Shown: positions 1 through 6,921 of the stretch, piece after piece | How the letters are laid out: each line of letters begins with the position of its first letter | Numbering within the stretch: the first letter of the stretch is position 1 | Assembly: GCA_913057845.1 (NCBI GenBank) | Contig: CAJXPC010000048.1 | Span: forward strand, 1 to 9,479 | Direction: 5' to 3' | Source of the DNA: an uncultured Pseudomonadota bacterium | GTDB taxonomy: Bacteria > Pseudomonadota > Gammaproteobacteria > Burkholderiales > Eutrophovitaceae | Length of the DNA stretch: 9,479 bases | Translations under genes and position numbers: made by a program | The notes under the pieces: model-generated | Seen by the model: the letters and a program-made list of their open reading frames with translations, nothing else | What the model was told of the DNA's origin: nothing | Database searches by the model: none

Positions 1-47
1 GAGATGTAGAGAGGTCTCGTGGGCTCGGAGATGTGTATAAGAGACAG
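1..47 (+). other. Sequencing adapter (Nextera P7/Read 2 side), not genomic
   Basis: Bases 1-5 (GAGAT) are the end of the Illumina P7 oligo. Bases 6-13 (GTAGAGAG) match the Nextera i7 index N707 as written in the adapter. Bases 14-28 are the Read 2 tail GTCTCGTGGGCTCGG, and 29-47 are the 19-bp Tn5 mosaic end AGATGTGTATAAGAGACAG. Genomic sequence starts at 48. An open frame entered through GTG at 33 gives the tell-tale false N-terminus MYKRQ, which should be trimmed from the following gene. Confidence 0.98.
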
Positions 48-59
48 TTATTATTTTGT

Positions 60-64
60 GGAGG
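60..64 (+). promoter_or_regulatory. Shine-Dalgarno site of the SMP-30-like gene
   Basis: GGAGG lies 7 bases before a TTG codon at 72. This strong, well-spaced site decides the start: translation begins at TTG 72. It does not begin at the GTG at 33, which lies inside the adapter. Only 24 bases of native leader (48-71) remain, so the promoter is off the contig. Confidence 0.8.
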
Positions 65-71
65 AATTACA

Positions 72-995
72 TTGAAAGAAATTTGTCGAGGATTGTTATT
101 TCCTGAAGGACCTGTGGCCATGCCCGATGGTTCCGTCTTGCTCGTGGAAATTGAACGTAAAACGCTCACGCGTGTTGATCCTGAGGGGGGGAAAACTATC
201 GTGGCCGATTGTGGCGGAGGGCCCAATGGAGCGGCACTCGGTCCCGATGGGAAAATGTACATCTGTAATAACGGTGGATTTGTTTGGACTAAGACAGGGC
301 CCTTTAATCGGCCGGGGGAAGCGCTGCCGGATGATTACGAAGGTGGGTCGATACAGACGGTTGACCTAAAAAGCGGTGAAGTCACTACTCTTTATCGAGA
401 GTGCAATGGAGAATCTCTTAAAGGGCCAAATGATATTGTTTTTGACCGCTTAGGTGGATTTTATTTCACGGACTTAGGTAAGCGCCGCGGTAGACAACTA
501 GATCGAGGGTCAGTGTTTTACGCTAAGGTCGACGGTTCAATGATCGTTGAGTTGATCCATCCTTTTGACACCCCTAATGGAATCGGTCTGTCGCCAGATG
601 AGAAAACACTCTATGTTGCTGAGACGAATGCCGCTCGACTTTGGGCGTTTGATATAGATTCGCCGGGTGTGTTGAAGAAAAACGGACCACATCTTTTTTG
701 GCCGGGCCGGATACTTCATAAATTTAGTGGTTACGAGAAACTTGATTCACTCGCGGTCGATGCTGAAGGTAACGTTGTTGTCGCAACACTTGGGACGGGG
801 TGTCTCACAGCTATCGCCCCGACGGGAGAGGTGAGAGCGCGAGTACCAGTGCCTGAATTTGATCTAATGGTGACAAATGTTTGTTTTGGTGGCCCAGACC
901 TCAGGACTGCCTTTGTCACCTCCTCTGGACTGGGTCGACTATATTCCTTTGAATGGCATTGTCCGGGGCTGCCTTTGAATTTTTTAAATACCTGA
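72..995 (+). CDS. SMP-30/gluconolactonase/LRE family protein
   Basis: A 307-residue protein of the six-bladed beta-propeller SMP-30 family. These are metal-dependent lactonases or related hydrolases acting on sugar lactones and similar esters. Counting from TTG 72, the N-terminal signature LLFPEGPVAMPDGS (8-21) carries the expected metal ligand Glu12. Asn169 (in TPNG) and Asp225 (in KLDSLAVD) fit the other two ligands, and Asn120 (in GPND) fits the substrate-side Asn of SMP-30. The C-terminus (CPGLPLNF) is typical of bacterial members, and the length of about 300 residues is normal, so the gene looks complete despite touching the contig edge. The frame continues upstream only into adapter. 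The gene ends 11 bases before the convergent TerC gene, with no clear terminator between. The family is secure; the actual substrate is unknown. Confidence 0.92.
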   Translation: MKEICRGLLFPEGPVAMPDGSVLLVEIERKTLTRVDPEGGKTIVADCGGGPNGAALGPDGKMYICNNGGFVWTKTGPFNRPGEALPDDYEGGSIQTVDLKSGEVTTLYRECNGESLKGPNDIVFDRLGGFYFTDLGKRRGRQLDRGSVFYAKVDGSMIVELIHPFDTPNGIGLSPDEKTLYVAETNAARLWAFDIDSPGVLKKNGPHLFWPGRILHKFSGYEKLDSLAVDAEGNVVVATLGTGCLTAIAPTGEVRARVPVPEFDLMVTNVCFGGPDLRTAFVTSSGLGRLYSFEWHCPGLPLNFLNT

Positions 996-1006
996 CCAAG
1001 TTATTA

Positions 1007-1726
1007 CTAATTCGATATTTTTTGAGGGCCTCTAAGTTTGATATTGATGAGCTCAACCGCGAGCGAAAAGGCCATAGCAAAGTAAATATAAGATTTTGGT
1101 ATGTGAATTTGAAAACACTCGGCGACCAGTACGATGCCGACCAATATTAAGAATGCCAACGCGAGTACCTTGATGGTGGGGTATTTGTCTACGAAGTTGC
1201 CAATGCCCTCGGCTGCAAACATCATGACAGCAACGGCTAAAACGATAGCGATAACCATGATGCTTAGTTGATCCACCAAGCCGACTGCAGTGATTACCGA
1301 GTCTAGCGAGAAAACGATATCTAAAATAGATATTTGAATAAGTATTGAGAGCAGGCTAGCTCTTTTGCTCGATGTTCTCTCAACGCTTGCACCCTTTAGC
1401 GCTTCATGAATTTCCTGGATTGCCTTCCCAATTAGAAATAATCCACCGAAGAATAAAATCAGGTCACGACCTGATATTGGAAAGTTAGCCAATGTGATAA
1501 TTGGTTCACGGAGTGACATCACCCATGAGAGCGAGAAAAGGAGTCCTAATCGGGCGACCATCGCGAGTGAGAGTCCAAGACGTCGCGCAAACTTACGTTG
1601 TGCTTGTGGTAAACGGTTAACAAGTATTGAGAGGAAAATAATATTATCGATGCCCAGAACAATTTCTAAAGCTGTTAGTGTTCCAAGTGCGACCCATGCC
1701 TCCGGTGAGGCGAACCAATCAAACAT
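1007..1726 (-). CDS. TerC family integral membrane protein (YgdQ-like)
   Basis: A 239-residue inner-membrane protein with about seven hydrophobic segments, matching the length and pattern of Escherichia coli YgdQ. The family hallmarks are present: an N-terminal E-x5-DN motif (Glu21, Asp27-Asn28 in EIVLGIDNIIFLS) and its second-half counterpart LDIVFSLDSVITAVGL (135-150, Asp136 and Asp142). These acidic membrane residues are thought to bind metal. Characterised TerC relatives (Alx, MeeF/MeeY) are linked to manganese export and metal loading of exported proteins; transport by this member is inferred. The ATG at 1726 has only a weak ribosome site (TGAGAAA, about 8 bases upstream) and fits the family N-terminus. 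It is last in the minus-strand block, 102 bases after the TRAP permease, and probably has its own promoter. There are no tellurite-resistance (ter) genes nearby, so a tellurite role is not supported. Confidence 0.92.
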   Translation of the reverse strand: MFDWFASPEAWVALGTLTALEIVLGIDNIIFLSILVNRLPQAQRKFARRLGLSLAMVARLGLLFSLSWVMSLREPIITLANFPISGRDLILFFGGLFLIGKAIQEIHEALKGASVERTSSKRASLLSILIQISILDIVFSLDSVITAVGLVDQLSIMVIAIVLAVAVMMFAAEGIGNFVDKYPTIKVLALAFLILVGIVLVAECFQIHIPKSYIYFAMAFSLAVELINIKLRGPQKISN

Positions 1727-1757
1727 TTTTATTTCTCAATTTAGTCAGCATGCTCTT

Positions 1758-1800
1758 ATTATAATTTAGAGCGCAGGCTGAGACCTAAAAAATATTTTTT
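1758..1800 (-). promoter_or_regulatory. Candidate promoter of the terC-like gene
   Basis: On the minus strand a perfect -10 hexamer TATAAT lies at 1763-1758, which predicts transcription from about 1751 and a leader of about 25 bases. No good -35 hexamer is seen at 16-19 bases spacing (about 2 of 6 matches). Upstream is the perfect 14-base palindrome AAAAAATATTTTTT (1787-1800), at about -36 to -49. It contains an exact match to the AT-rich core AAAWWTWTTTT of UP elements, which could compensate for the poor -35. The start site is predicted, not measured. Confidence 0.45.
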
Positions 1801-1828
1801 GAGTTGTGGCGTTCTGTATCTTGATTAC

Positions 1829-3700
1829 TTATTGATGCGATATTTTTTCCCTTCGTAATTGACCAATAAGGGTCAACGTTATGAGTGCCGCTCCAATGAT
1901 GTCGCTCTCTAGACCTGGTTTAATGAGAACTAATGCGGCAGTTAATAAGCTTATGCGTTCCCAGACTGAGGTTACTTTAAATAAGTATCCAGAGAGGCCG
2001 GACGCAAGGCATATGACGCCAATGACTGCTGTAATACTCGTTTGTACTATTTCCATGCCGGTACCAATGAGCAGCAGAGATGGGCCAAAGACAAACATAA
2101 ATGGAATGATATACCCCGTCGCGCCAAGTCGTAGTGCGGTGATGCTGGAGTCCCAAATTGATGCGCGCGAAATACCATTTGCAGCATACACAGCTAATGC
2201 AACGGGGGGAGTGATGGCAGATAGAATGGCAAAATAAAAAACAAACATATGGGCGGCCTCAACCATAACGCCTAGCTTCACTAGTGCGGGGACCAATAGT
2301 GCGGTTTGCATGATGTAAGCGGGTGCGGTTGGCATACCCATACCGAGCAGAATGCCGGCAAAACTAGTTAAAACAAGTGCTAGAAATAGGTGATTATTTG
2401 CTGCGGAAAGCACTAAATTCGTGAACTCTAACCCTAATCCAGTGATGAAGATCACACCGATGACAATGCCAGCACAAGCGCATGCAAGGGCGACAGTAAC
2501 GGTATTTTTCGCTCCTTCCTCAAGCGCTTTCAGTATATTTTTAATGTTTATGTATTCTCGAGTCGTTTTTCGGAGAAGCGCTGTTGGAATGGTGCTCATG
2601 ATGCCGCACAGCGCTGCAAATGGCGCGCTAAAACCAAGCATAAGTGTGCCGATAATGATGATTAAGGGAAGGAATAGGTGGCCGCGCTCCTTAAGGACTT
2701 TTGATACTTTCGGAAGTTCAGATTTGTCTAGTCCGTGCATGCCATTTTTTTTAGCTTCAAAATGAATGCTTAGAAATAAAGCAACGTAATAGAGTATCGC
2801 CGGTAAGAGGGCGTACATGGCAACAGTAAGGTAACTGACTCCAAGAAATTCGGCCATTATGAATGCCGTAGCACCCATGATTGGCGGCATGATTTGCCCA
2901 CCTGTTGAAGCTACGGCTTCGACGGAGCCTGCAAAGGCCGGTTTATAACCAAGTCGTTTCATGAGTGGAATCGTGAATGCCCCAGTTGTCATCACATTTG
3001 CAACGGCACTGCCCGAAACCGTGCCAAACATTCCGCTGGTAATGCATGAGACTTTTGCAGGACCTCCGGCTGAATGACCAGCGAGTCCCATTGCGAAATC
3101 CATAAATAATGCACCAGTTCCCGTTCTCTCCACGAGTGCACCAAAGAGGATAAACAACATGACGTATGTGGCAGAGACGTATAACGGAATGCCTAAAATA
3201 CCTTCTGTCCCCATATACATTTGCTCGATGACACGTTGAAAATCTACACCGCCAATTGTGAGGGCGTAGGTTAGAAACCCAACAGCCGTGATCGGTAGTG
3301 CCCAGCCCACAGCGCGGCGCGTTCCTTCTAATACTAGGAGTATGGTGATGACGCCGAACGTGAGGTCAATAGGGTTGAGCGGGTCTACATATGTCATACG
3401 GCTCACGATATAGTCTTGATAGAGGACTAAATAGGCGCAAGCGGCAATGCTCAGCACGATCAATATGAAGGATTCAATCTTGACGGTCCGTCGCTGTCCC
3501 TCTTTGTTCAAGCTGCCACTCGTTAAAAATACAAGTATCAACGCGAATGCTAAATGTGTGGCCCTTAAGGTTAGCGCGTCCGGTGGTCCTTGCCATGCGA
3601 TATATAGGTGAAAGCCAGACATGGACAGTGCAACTAAAGAAATGATTGTTGCAATCGGACTCATAGTTTTTAGCATCACTTTTTTATCAGTCAACCGCAC
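1829..3700 (-). CDS. TRAP transporter fused permease (DctQM-type, TAXI class)
   Basis: A 623-residue inner-membrane protein in which the small (DctQ-like, roughly residues 10-165) and large (DctM-like, roughly 170-590) permease units are joined in one chain. This is usual for TRAP-TAXI systems, and the length is typical. TRAP permeases are ion-gradient-driven secondary importers fed by a periplasmic binding protein. Conserved large-subunit motifs are visible: GMFGTVSGSAVANV (223-236), the segment from EAVASTGGQ to PPIMGA (261-277), and later GMGMPTAPAYI. The start at 3700 is GTG with no clear ribosome site, 8 bases after the stop of the binding-protein gene. ATG codons at 3676 or 3664 are alternatives, and translational coupling is likely. 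No frameshift is seen. Substrate unknown; the class handles organic acids and related compounds. Confidence 0.93.
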   Translation of the reverse strand: MRLTDKKVMLKTMSPIATIISLVALSMSGFHLYIAWQGPPDALTLRATHLAFALILVFLTSGSLNKEGQRRTVKIESFILIVLSIAACAYLVLYQDYIVSRMTYVDPLNPIDLTFGVITILLVLEGTRRAVGWALPITAVGFLTYALTIGGVDFQRVIEQMYMGTEGILGIPLYVSATYVMLFILFGALVERTGTGALFMDFAMGLAGHSAGGPAKVSCITSGMFGTVSGSAVANVMTTGAFTIPLMKRLGYKPAFAGSVEAVASTGGQIMPPIMGATAFIMAEFLGVSYLTVAMYALLPAILYYVALFLSIHFEAKKNGMHGLDKSELPKVSKVLKERGHLFLPLIIIIGTLMLGFSAPFAALCGIMSTIPTALLRKTTREYINIKNILKALEEGAKNTVTVALACACAGIVIGVIFITGLGLEFTNLVLSAANNHLFLALVLTSFAGILLGMGMPTAPAYIMQTALLVPALVKLGVMVEAAHMFVFYFAILSAITPPVALAVYAANGISRASIWDSSITALRLGATGYIIPFMFVFGPSLLLIGTGMEIVQTSITAVIGVICLASGLSGYLFKVTSVWERISLLTAALVLIKPGLESDIIGAALITLTLIGQLRREKISHQ

Positions 3701-3708
3701 GGCTACTG

Positions 3709-4677
3709 TTAGTTTTGTTTTTGGTCTTCATACCATTTGCTCGCTCCGGGGTGCATGGGAACACCAATGTCGCGTGTCATGGTTGGTATATCGAGGCCTG
3801 CTATGGCTTTGGTTACCGAAACGAGCTCCATTGATCCCGATACGATAGAGTCAAGAATGTGTCCTATGACCTGATCTTCTACGTCGCAGCGAGCGGTAAG
3901 ATGCGTATACCAAAAGATTGTTGGTACATCCTCATTTTGTTCAGGGTAAGTCCCCTTGGGGATAACACCTCGTTCGTATTTTGAATTTATTTTTTGCATT
4001 CGCTCATGAGCGTCCTCCGACATGGGCATTAATTTGACGGACCGAGAGCTGGCCAAATCCATAACAGCTCCGGATGGGATGGTCGTTGTTAAGGTAAATA
4101 CGTCGGCATTTCCATCTTTCATCAGAGTTACTGAATCTGTGTACGACCCAAAGCTTACATTTGAGAGGCTTTTATAATCCATGTCATGTGCTTGCAATAA
4201 GTGACTGGTAATGGCCTCTCCTGTAGCGCCTCGAGGTTGGGTTGCTAGAACTTTATCTTTTAGATCAAAGGGTGTGTCTACGCTCGACTCGGCAAGTGTT
4301 ACTACTTGAAAGTACTGTCGGTAAAATGTGGCGACATTACAAATATTTTGAAGTGGCTCCTGAAATGGAGCTCTACCTTCTATTGCGTCTAAGCTTGTCA
4401 CACTCTGGGCGAGTGCGATATCTGCTTGTCCGGTATGTAGAGCGAGTACGTTAGAAACTCCACCCCCAGGCAATACTTGAATTTTTATATCTGATTGATC
4501 TCTTTCTATAAGGCCTTTTAGCGCGCCACCCAGTGGGTACCAGGCTCCTCCTTGAGGTCCAGTGACAAGTTTGTATGTTTTGGCGTTGGTGTTTTCTTCT
4601 GAGCAGCCGAATAAGCTGATTGAACCCAAAGCTAGGACAATAGTCATTGCTTTTAAAAAATCGAATTTTGTATGCAT
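3709..4677 (-). CDS. TAXI family TRAP transporter solute-binding lipoprotein
   Basis: From ATG 4677 this gives 322 residues. A charged N-terminus and hydrophobic stretch lead to the lipobox-like SLFGC, so Cys25 is the probable lipidation site and the mature protein is membrane-anchored in the periplasm. The TAXI (NMT1/THI5-like) fold is shown by TGPQGGAWYPLGGAL (39-53), PGGGVSNV (70-77), and the C-terminal VPMHPGASKWYEDQ, which is typical of the family. It captures the substrate and delivers it to the fused permease encoded 8 bases downstream. Start choice: a TTG at 4683 sits 7 bases after the purine run GAGGGGGA (4698-4691), whereas ATG 4677 sits 13 bases after it. TTG 4683 is therefore a real alternative that adds only two residues. 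The open frame reaches TTG 4740 and overlaps the upstream GST gene by 14 bases, but those extra residues would precede the signal peptide, so that start is unlikely. Confidence 0.9.
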   Translation of the reverse strand: MHTKFDFLKAMTIVLALGSISLFGCSEENTNAKTYKLVTGPQGGAWYPLGGALKGLIERDQSDIKIQVLPGGGVSNVLALHTGQADIALAQSVTSLDAIEGRAPFQEPLQNICNVATFYRQYFQVVTLAESSVDTPFDLKDKVLATQPRGATGEAITSHLLQAHDMDYKSLSNVSFGSYTDSVTLMKDGNADVFTLTTTIPSGAVMDLASSRSVKLMPMSEDAHERMQKINSKYERGVIPKGTYPEQNEDVPTIFWYTHLTARCDVEDQVIGHILDSIVSGSMELVSVTKAIAGLDIPTMTRDIGVPMHPGASKWYEDQKQN

Positions 4678-4726
4678 GGACAAGTTAATTTCCCCCTCAG
4701 TAAAATTTTTGATGGCCAATGTGTTT

Positions 4727-5638
4727 TTAGATGCGTTCAATTCGGTAACCTACTCTTGGAAAATGGACGCAAACGGTGCCGACACGTTCATTCGTATGTA
4801 GTAAACCTATACTATTTTTATCTATCGTATGTACTGCACCATCTACTGTCTTTTCTCCAGTATTCCCGTCAAAAACGATGGAGACGCTATCACCAACTGC
4901 GATATCTTGTTTGTCATTGATGTATGATTTTGACTTGAATGTTGTTTGAGCATTTTGAGCTGTATCCAGCGCTTCCTGCGAGGTCATGTCAGTAGACGTC
5001 CCATGTCCAATGTCCTTGATGGATTGTTCCCAGAGGCAAATATTAGGGAACTCCTCCATAAATTCTTCTCCAATTTCCCAACGCCGCCTAATAAACCAGG
5101 TGAGGGCAAATAAAGAGGCATCTGCTATGGTCGCCTCCTCCCCTAAAAGGAACCCACTATTATCTCCTATGGCTGTTTCTGCCCAAGAAAACTGAGCTCT
5201 GATTTGGGCGATAAAATTTGGAATCTGTGTCTTAACAGATTCAATGTCTGCGTAGTCTCCTAAGAACAATTTCTTACGGTCTTCTAAAAATTCTTTGGGA
5301 AAAACATCTGATGAGCTTGCAATCGCTACAGCAACTATAGGGTGAAATAATTGATCACTCCAATGATTAATTATTTGAATCAGCCCCATGCTCATTGATG
5401 GTGATGGGTTCTGACGCTCTATCTCAGATAAAATTCTTTGGCTATCGCAGAAAATATCAGCACCTATCTGCATGATCGGGGTTCGCCTATACCCGCCTGA
5501 TAGCGGAATAACATCAGGTTTTGGCGGAAGGTTAGGTATCTCTACGGAGCGCCAAGATATGTTCTTTAAGCCAAAAATAACCCTAATTTTTTCTGAAATG
5601 GGAGATGCTGGATAGTGGTGAAGGATAAGTTCAGACAT
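4727..5638 (-). CDS. Glutathione S-transferase family protein with C-terminal extension
   Basis: A 303-residue cytosolic protein. Residues 1-78 form a thioredoxin-like GST N-domain: YPASPISEKIRV (9-20) is the active-site region with Ser12/Ser15 candidates, RRTPIMQIG (51-59) holds the cis-proline Pro54, and DSQRI (65-69) is the glutathione gamma-glutamyl contact. Residues of about 85-205 fit the all-helical C-domain (LLGEEATIADASLFALTWF). Typical GSTs end near 200-230 residues. Here about 75 more (about 229-303) look beta-rich (VGDSVSIVFD, GAVHTIDKNSIGLLHTNER) and form an extra domain I cannot assign. ATG 5638 has AAGGA (5651-5647) 8 bases upstream. It is followed closely by the TRAP-TAXI genes, so it probably heads or belongs to their operon, which hints that its substrate is the imported compound or its product. 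Catalysis is not proven; many such proteins are uncharacterised. Confidence 0.88.
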   Translation of the reverse strand: MSELILHHYPASPISEKIRVIFGLKNISWRSVEIPNLPPKPDVIPLSGGYRRTPIMQIGADIFCDSQRILSEIERQNPSPSMSMGLIQIINHWSDQLFHPIVAVAIASSSDVFPKEFLEDRKKLFLGDYADIESVKTQIPNFIAQIRAQFSWAETAIGDNSGFLLGEEATIADASLFALTWFIRRRWEIGEEFMEEFPNICLWEQSIKDIGHGTSTDMTSQEALDTAQNAQTTFKSKSYINDKQDIAVGDSVSIVFDGNTGEKTVDGAVHTIDKNSIGLLHTNERVGTVCVHFPRVGYRIERI

Positions 5639-5703
5639 TTGGCGGATCCTTTTTATAAACCTAGTTGATGATTATTTGGTGCGTGAGGAGACTATGCGGC
5701 AGT

Positions 5704-6480
5704 CTAGCCGGCAATTGTGATCCCGCCGTCAGCGACAATGGTTTGTCCCGTGATGTACGCGGACGCGTCGGAGGCCAAGAAAAGCGCAACACCAGCAATA
5801 TCTTCAGGTTCGCCCAATCGTTTGAGCGCCGTTTTTTCTTCGTAGTGAGCGCGTGTTTTTGAGTCTTCCCATAGGGCTTTTGCGAAGTCGGTTCGGATGA
5901 GGCCAGGGGCAATGCCATTCACTTTGATCTTTTTGTCGCCTAGTTCAATCGCAAGATTTCGAATTAATTGCATATCCGCAGCTTTAGAAATCGCGTAGGC
6001 TCCAAGTCCTGGTGTTCCTTTAAGTCCTGCTATTGAGGAAACGATGAGTATAGAGCCTCCGTTCCTAAGCTCCATATGGGGCGTCACTAAGGACGATAGC
6101 CAGTGATTGCTCAAAATATTATTATTTAAGATCTTTTCAAATGCCGCATCTGGAATATCCTTTAATTGTCCGTAAAAGGGATTGGATGCCGCATTGCATA
6201 CGAGGATATCAACGCCCCCGTACGTGTCCTTCGAAAAGCGCACTAAATCTTCAAGACTAGACTTATCAGATATGTTTGCGGCCGTCGCCGTCGCCTCACC
6301 GCCGAACGTTCGAATGTGATTGACCACCTCCTGACAGGCATCAATTTTTCTGCTCGATACGATAACTTTTGCCCCGTGTTGAGCGTAAGCAATTGCTATG
6401 GACTTTCCAATCCCTCGGCTCGCCCCTGTAATAATGGCGATCTTATTATCGAGGCGAAAGAAGTTTGTAGTATTGGGCAC
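5704..6480 (-). CDS. SDR family oxidoreductase (DHRS4-like)
   Basis: A 258-residue classical short-chain dehydrogenase/reductase with a complete Rossmann fold and catalytic set: TGASRGIG cofactor loop (18-25), Asn120 on the active-site helix, Ser148/Ser149 in LIVSS, and Tyr162-x3-Lys166 (YAISK). Arg44-Lys45 after the second strand suggest NADP(H). The usual NNAG motif reads CNAAS followed by NPFYG (95-104). Together with APGLIRTDF (191-199), KALWED and DASAYITGQT this closely resembles the animal DHRS4 carbonyl/retinal reductase group and its bacterial relatives. It likely oxidises or reduces a secondary alcohol or ketone; the substrate is unknown. The start is GTG 6480, supported by AGGAG at 6495-6491. 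It is 65 bases upstream of the GST gene and in the same direction, so cotranscription is plausible. Confidence 0.93.
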   Translation of the reverse strand: MPNTTNFFRLDNKIAIITGASRGIGKSIAIAYAQHGAKVIVSSRKIDACQEVVNHIRTFGGEATATAANISDKSSLEDLVRFSKDTYGGVDILVCNAASNPFYGQLKDIPDAAFEKILNNNILSNHWLSSLVTPHMELRNGGSILIVSSIAGLKGTPGLGAYAISKAADMQLIRNLAIELGDKKIKVNGIAPGLIRTDFAKALWEDSKTRAHYEEKTALKRLGEPEDIAGVALFLASDASAYITGQTIVADGGITIAG

Positions 6481-6490
6481 GCGTTTAAAT

Positions 6491-6495
6491 CTCCT
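6491..6495 (-). promoter_or_regulatory. Shine-Dalgarno site deciding a GTG start of the SDR gene
   Basis: AGGAG on the minus strand, 10 bases upstream of GTG 6480. No ATG is available near this site in frame, so the gene most likely starts with GTG. Confidence 0.65.
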
Positions 6496-6543
6496 GTTAT
6501 CCCGAATGTTTGCCGCTCATTGGTCTAGCCAAATACGCAATGG

Positions 6544-6843
6544 TTATCGCCACATTACTTCACAGTTGCGAGCCTCTGCTCGTTCAAGCAAATCAAAAAG
6601 AGGTTTAGCTCTCGTATTCAACGGGATATTAATTTCATTGTTTTGATTGTTTTCGCTAGTCATGGACGATTGTGAGAGCGATGGATGAGCGCGAGCGCGT
6701 CTCAACGCATCTAGAATTTCATTTGGCAATATGGCGCTTGGGATCGCACCGGTGAGCCCCATTAATTTAAGAAGCGGTATCGCGTGCTCCTTAAACATAA
6801 TCAGGTTTCCAGTGCGACTTTCAAATTGAACGATCGTGGGCAT
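6544..6843 (-). CDS. DUF1840 domain-containing protein
   Basis: A 99-residue soluble protein covering the whole DUF1840 family (about 100-110 residues, mostly in Beta- and Gammaproteobacteria; no known function). The family pattern is visible. An N-terminal strand pair (TIVQFESRTGNLIMFKEHA) leads into a helix ending at LLKLMG. Then come the I-L-P-x-E-I-x-x-A-L segment (58-68 region in family terms; ILPNEILDAL here), a variable polar linker rich in Ser/Asn, and a final helix ending in R-N-C-E-V-M-W. The start at ATG 6843 has no good ribosome site but fits the family N-terminus, which would be lost from the next Met (residue 16). It sits between the SRPBCC and SDR genes, with gaps of 78 and 63 bases. 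No function can be given. Confidence 0.85.
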   Translation of the reverse strand: MPTIVQFESRTGNLIMFKEHAIPLLKLMGLTGAIPSAILPNEILDALRRARAHPSLSQSSMTSENNQNNEINIPLNTRAKPLFDLLERAEARNCEVMWR

Positions 6844-6875
6844 GGGCCATTTTTGAGTTAGATTTTAGATCCATC

Positions 6876-6896
6876 AAAATCGTTTATCACGATCTT
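6876..6896 (-). terminator. Weak hairpin after the SRPBCC gene
   Basis: On the minus strand, AAGATCGT and ACGATTTT can pair around the loop GATAA (8 pairs, one G-U). The 3' arm itself ends in four T. It starts 25 bases after the SRPBCC stop. The stem has few GC pairs and no further T-run, so at best it is a weak terminator or attenuator in front of the DUF1840 gene. Confidence 0.2.
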
Positions 6897-6921
6897 AAAT
6901 TTTAGTCTCTTGTCAGTATAG

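Noticed and set aside
1007..1726. Tellurite resistance gene terC in a ter operon
   Set aside because: The protein is YgdQ-like and no terA, terB, terD, terE or terZ-like gene is present.
1787..1800. AAAAAATATTTTTT as intrinsic terminator of the TRAP permease gene
   Set aside because: The stem would be only A-T pairs with no real loop and no separate T-tract; an UP-like element fits better.
1727..1828. Manganese riboswitch (yybP-ykoY) upstream of the TerC gene
   Set aside because: The gap is only 102 bases, the likely leader is about 25 bases, and no matching paired structure is visible.
1881..2237. Opposite-strand open frames inside the TRAP permease gene (also 2421-2765)
   Set aside because: They are shadows of a strongly conserved membrane protein on the other strand and resemble no known family.
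5689..5705. AGACT/AGTCT inverted repeat between the GST and SDR genes
   Set aside because: Five base pairs with a 7-base loop and no T-run on either side; expected by chance.
5661..5918. Open frame of 85 codons overlapping the SDR C-terminus in another frame
   Set aside because: It lies mostly inside the SDR gene, has a low-complexity basic composition and no recognisable domain.
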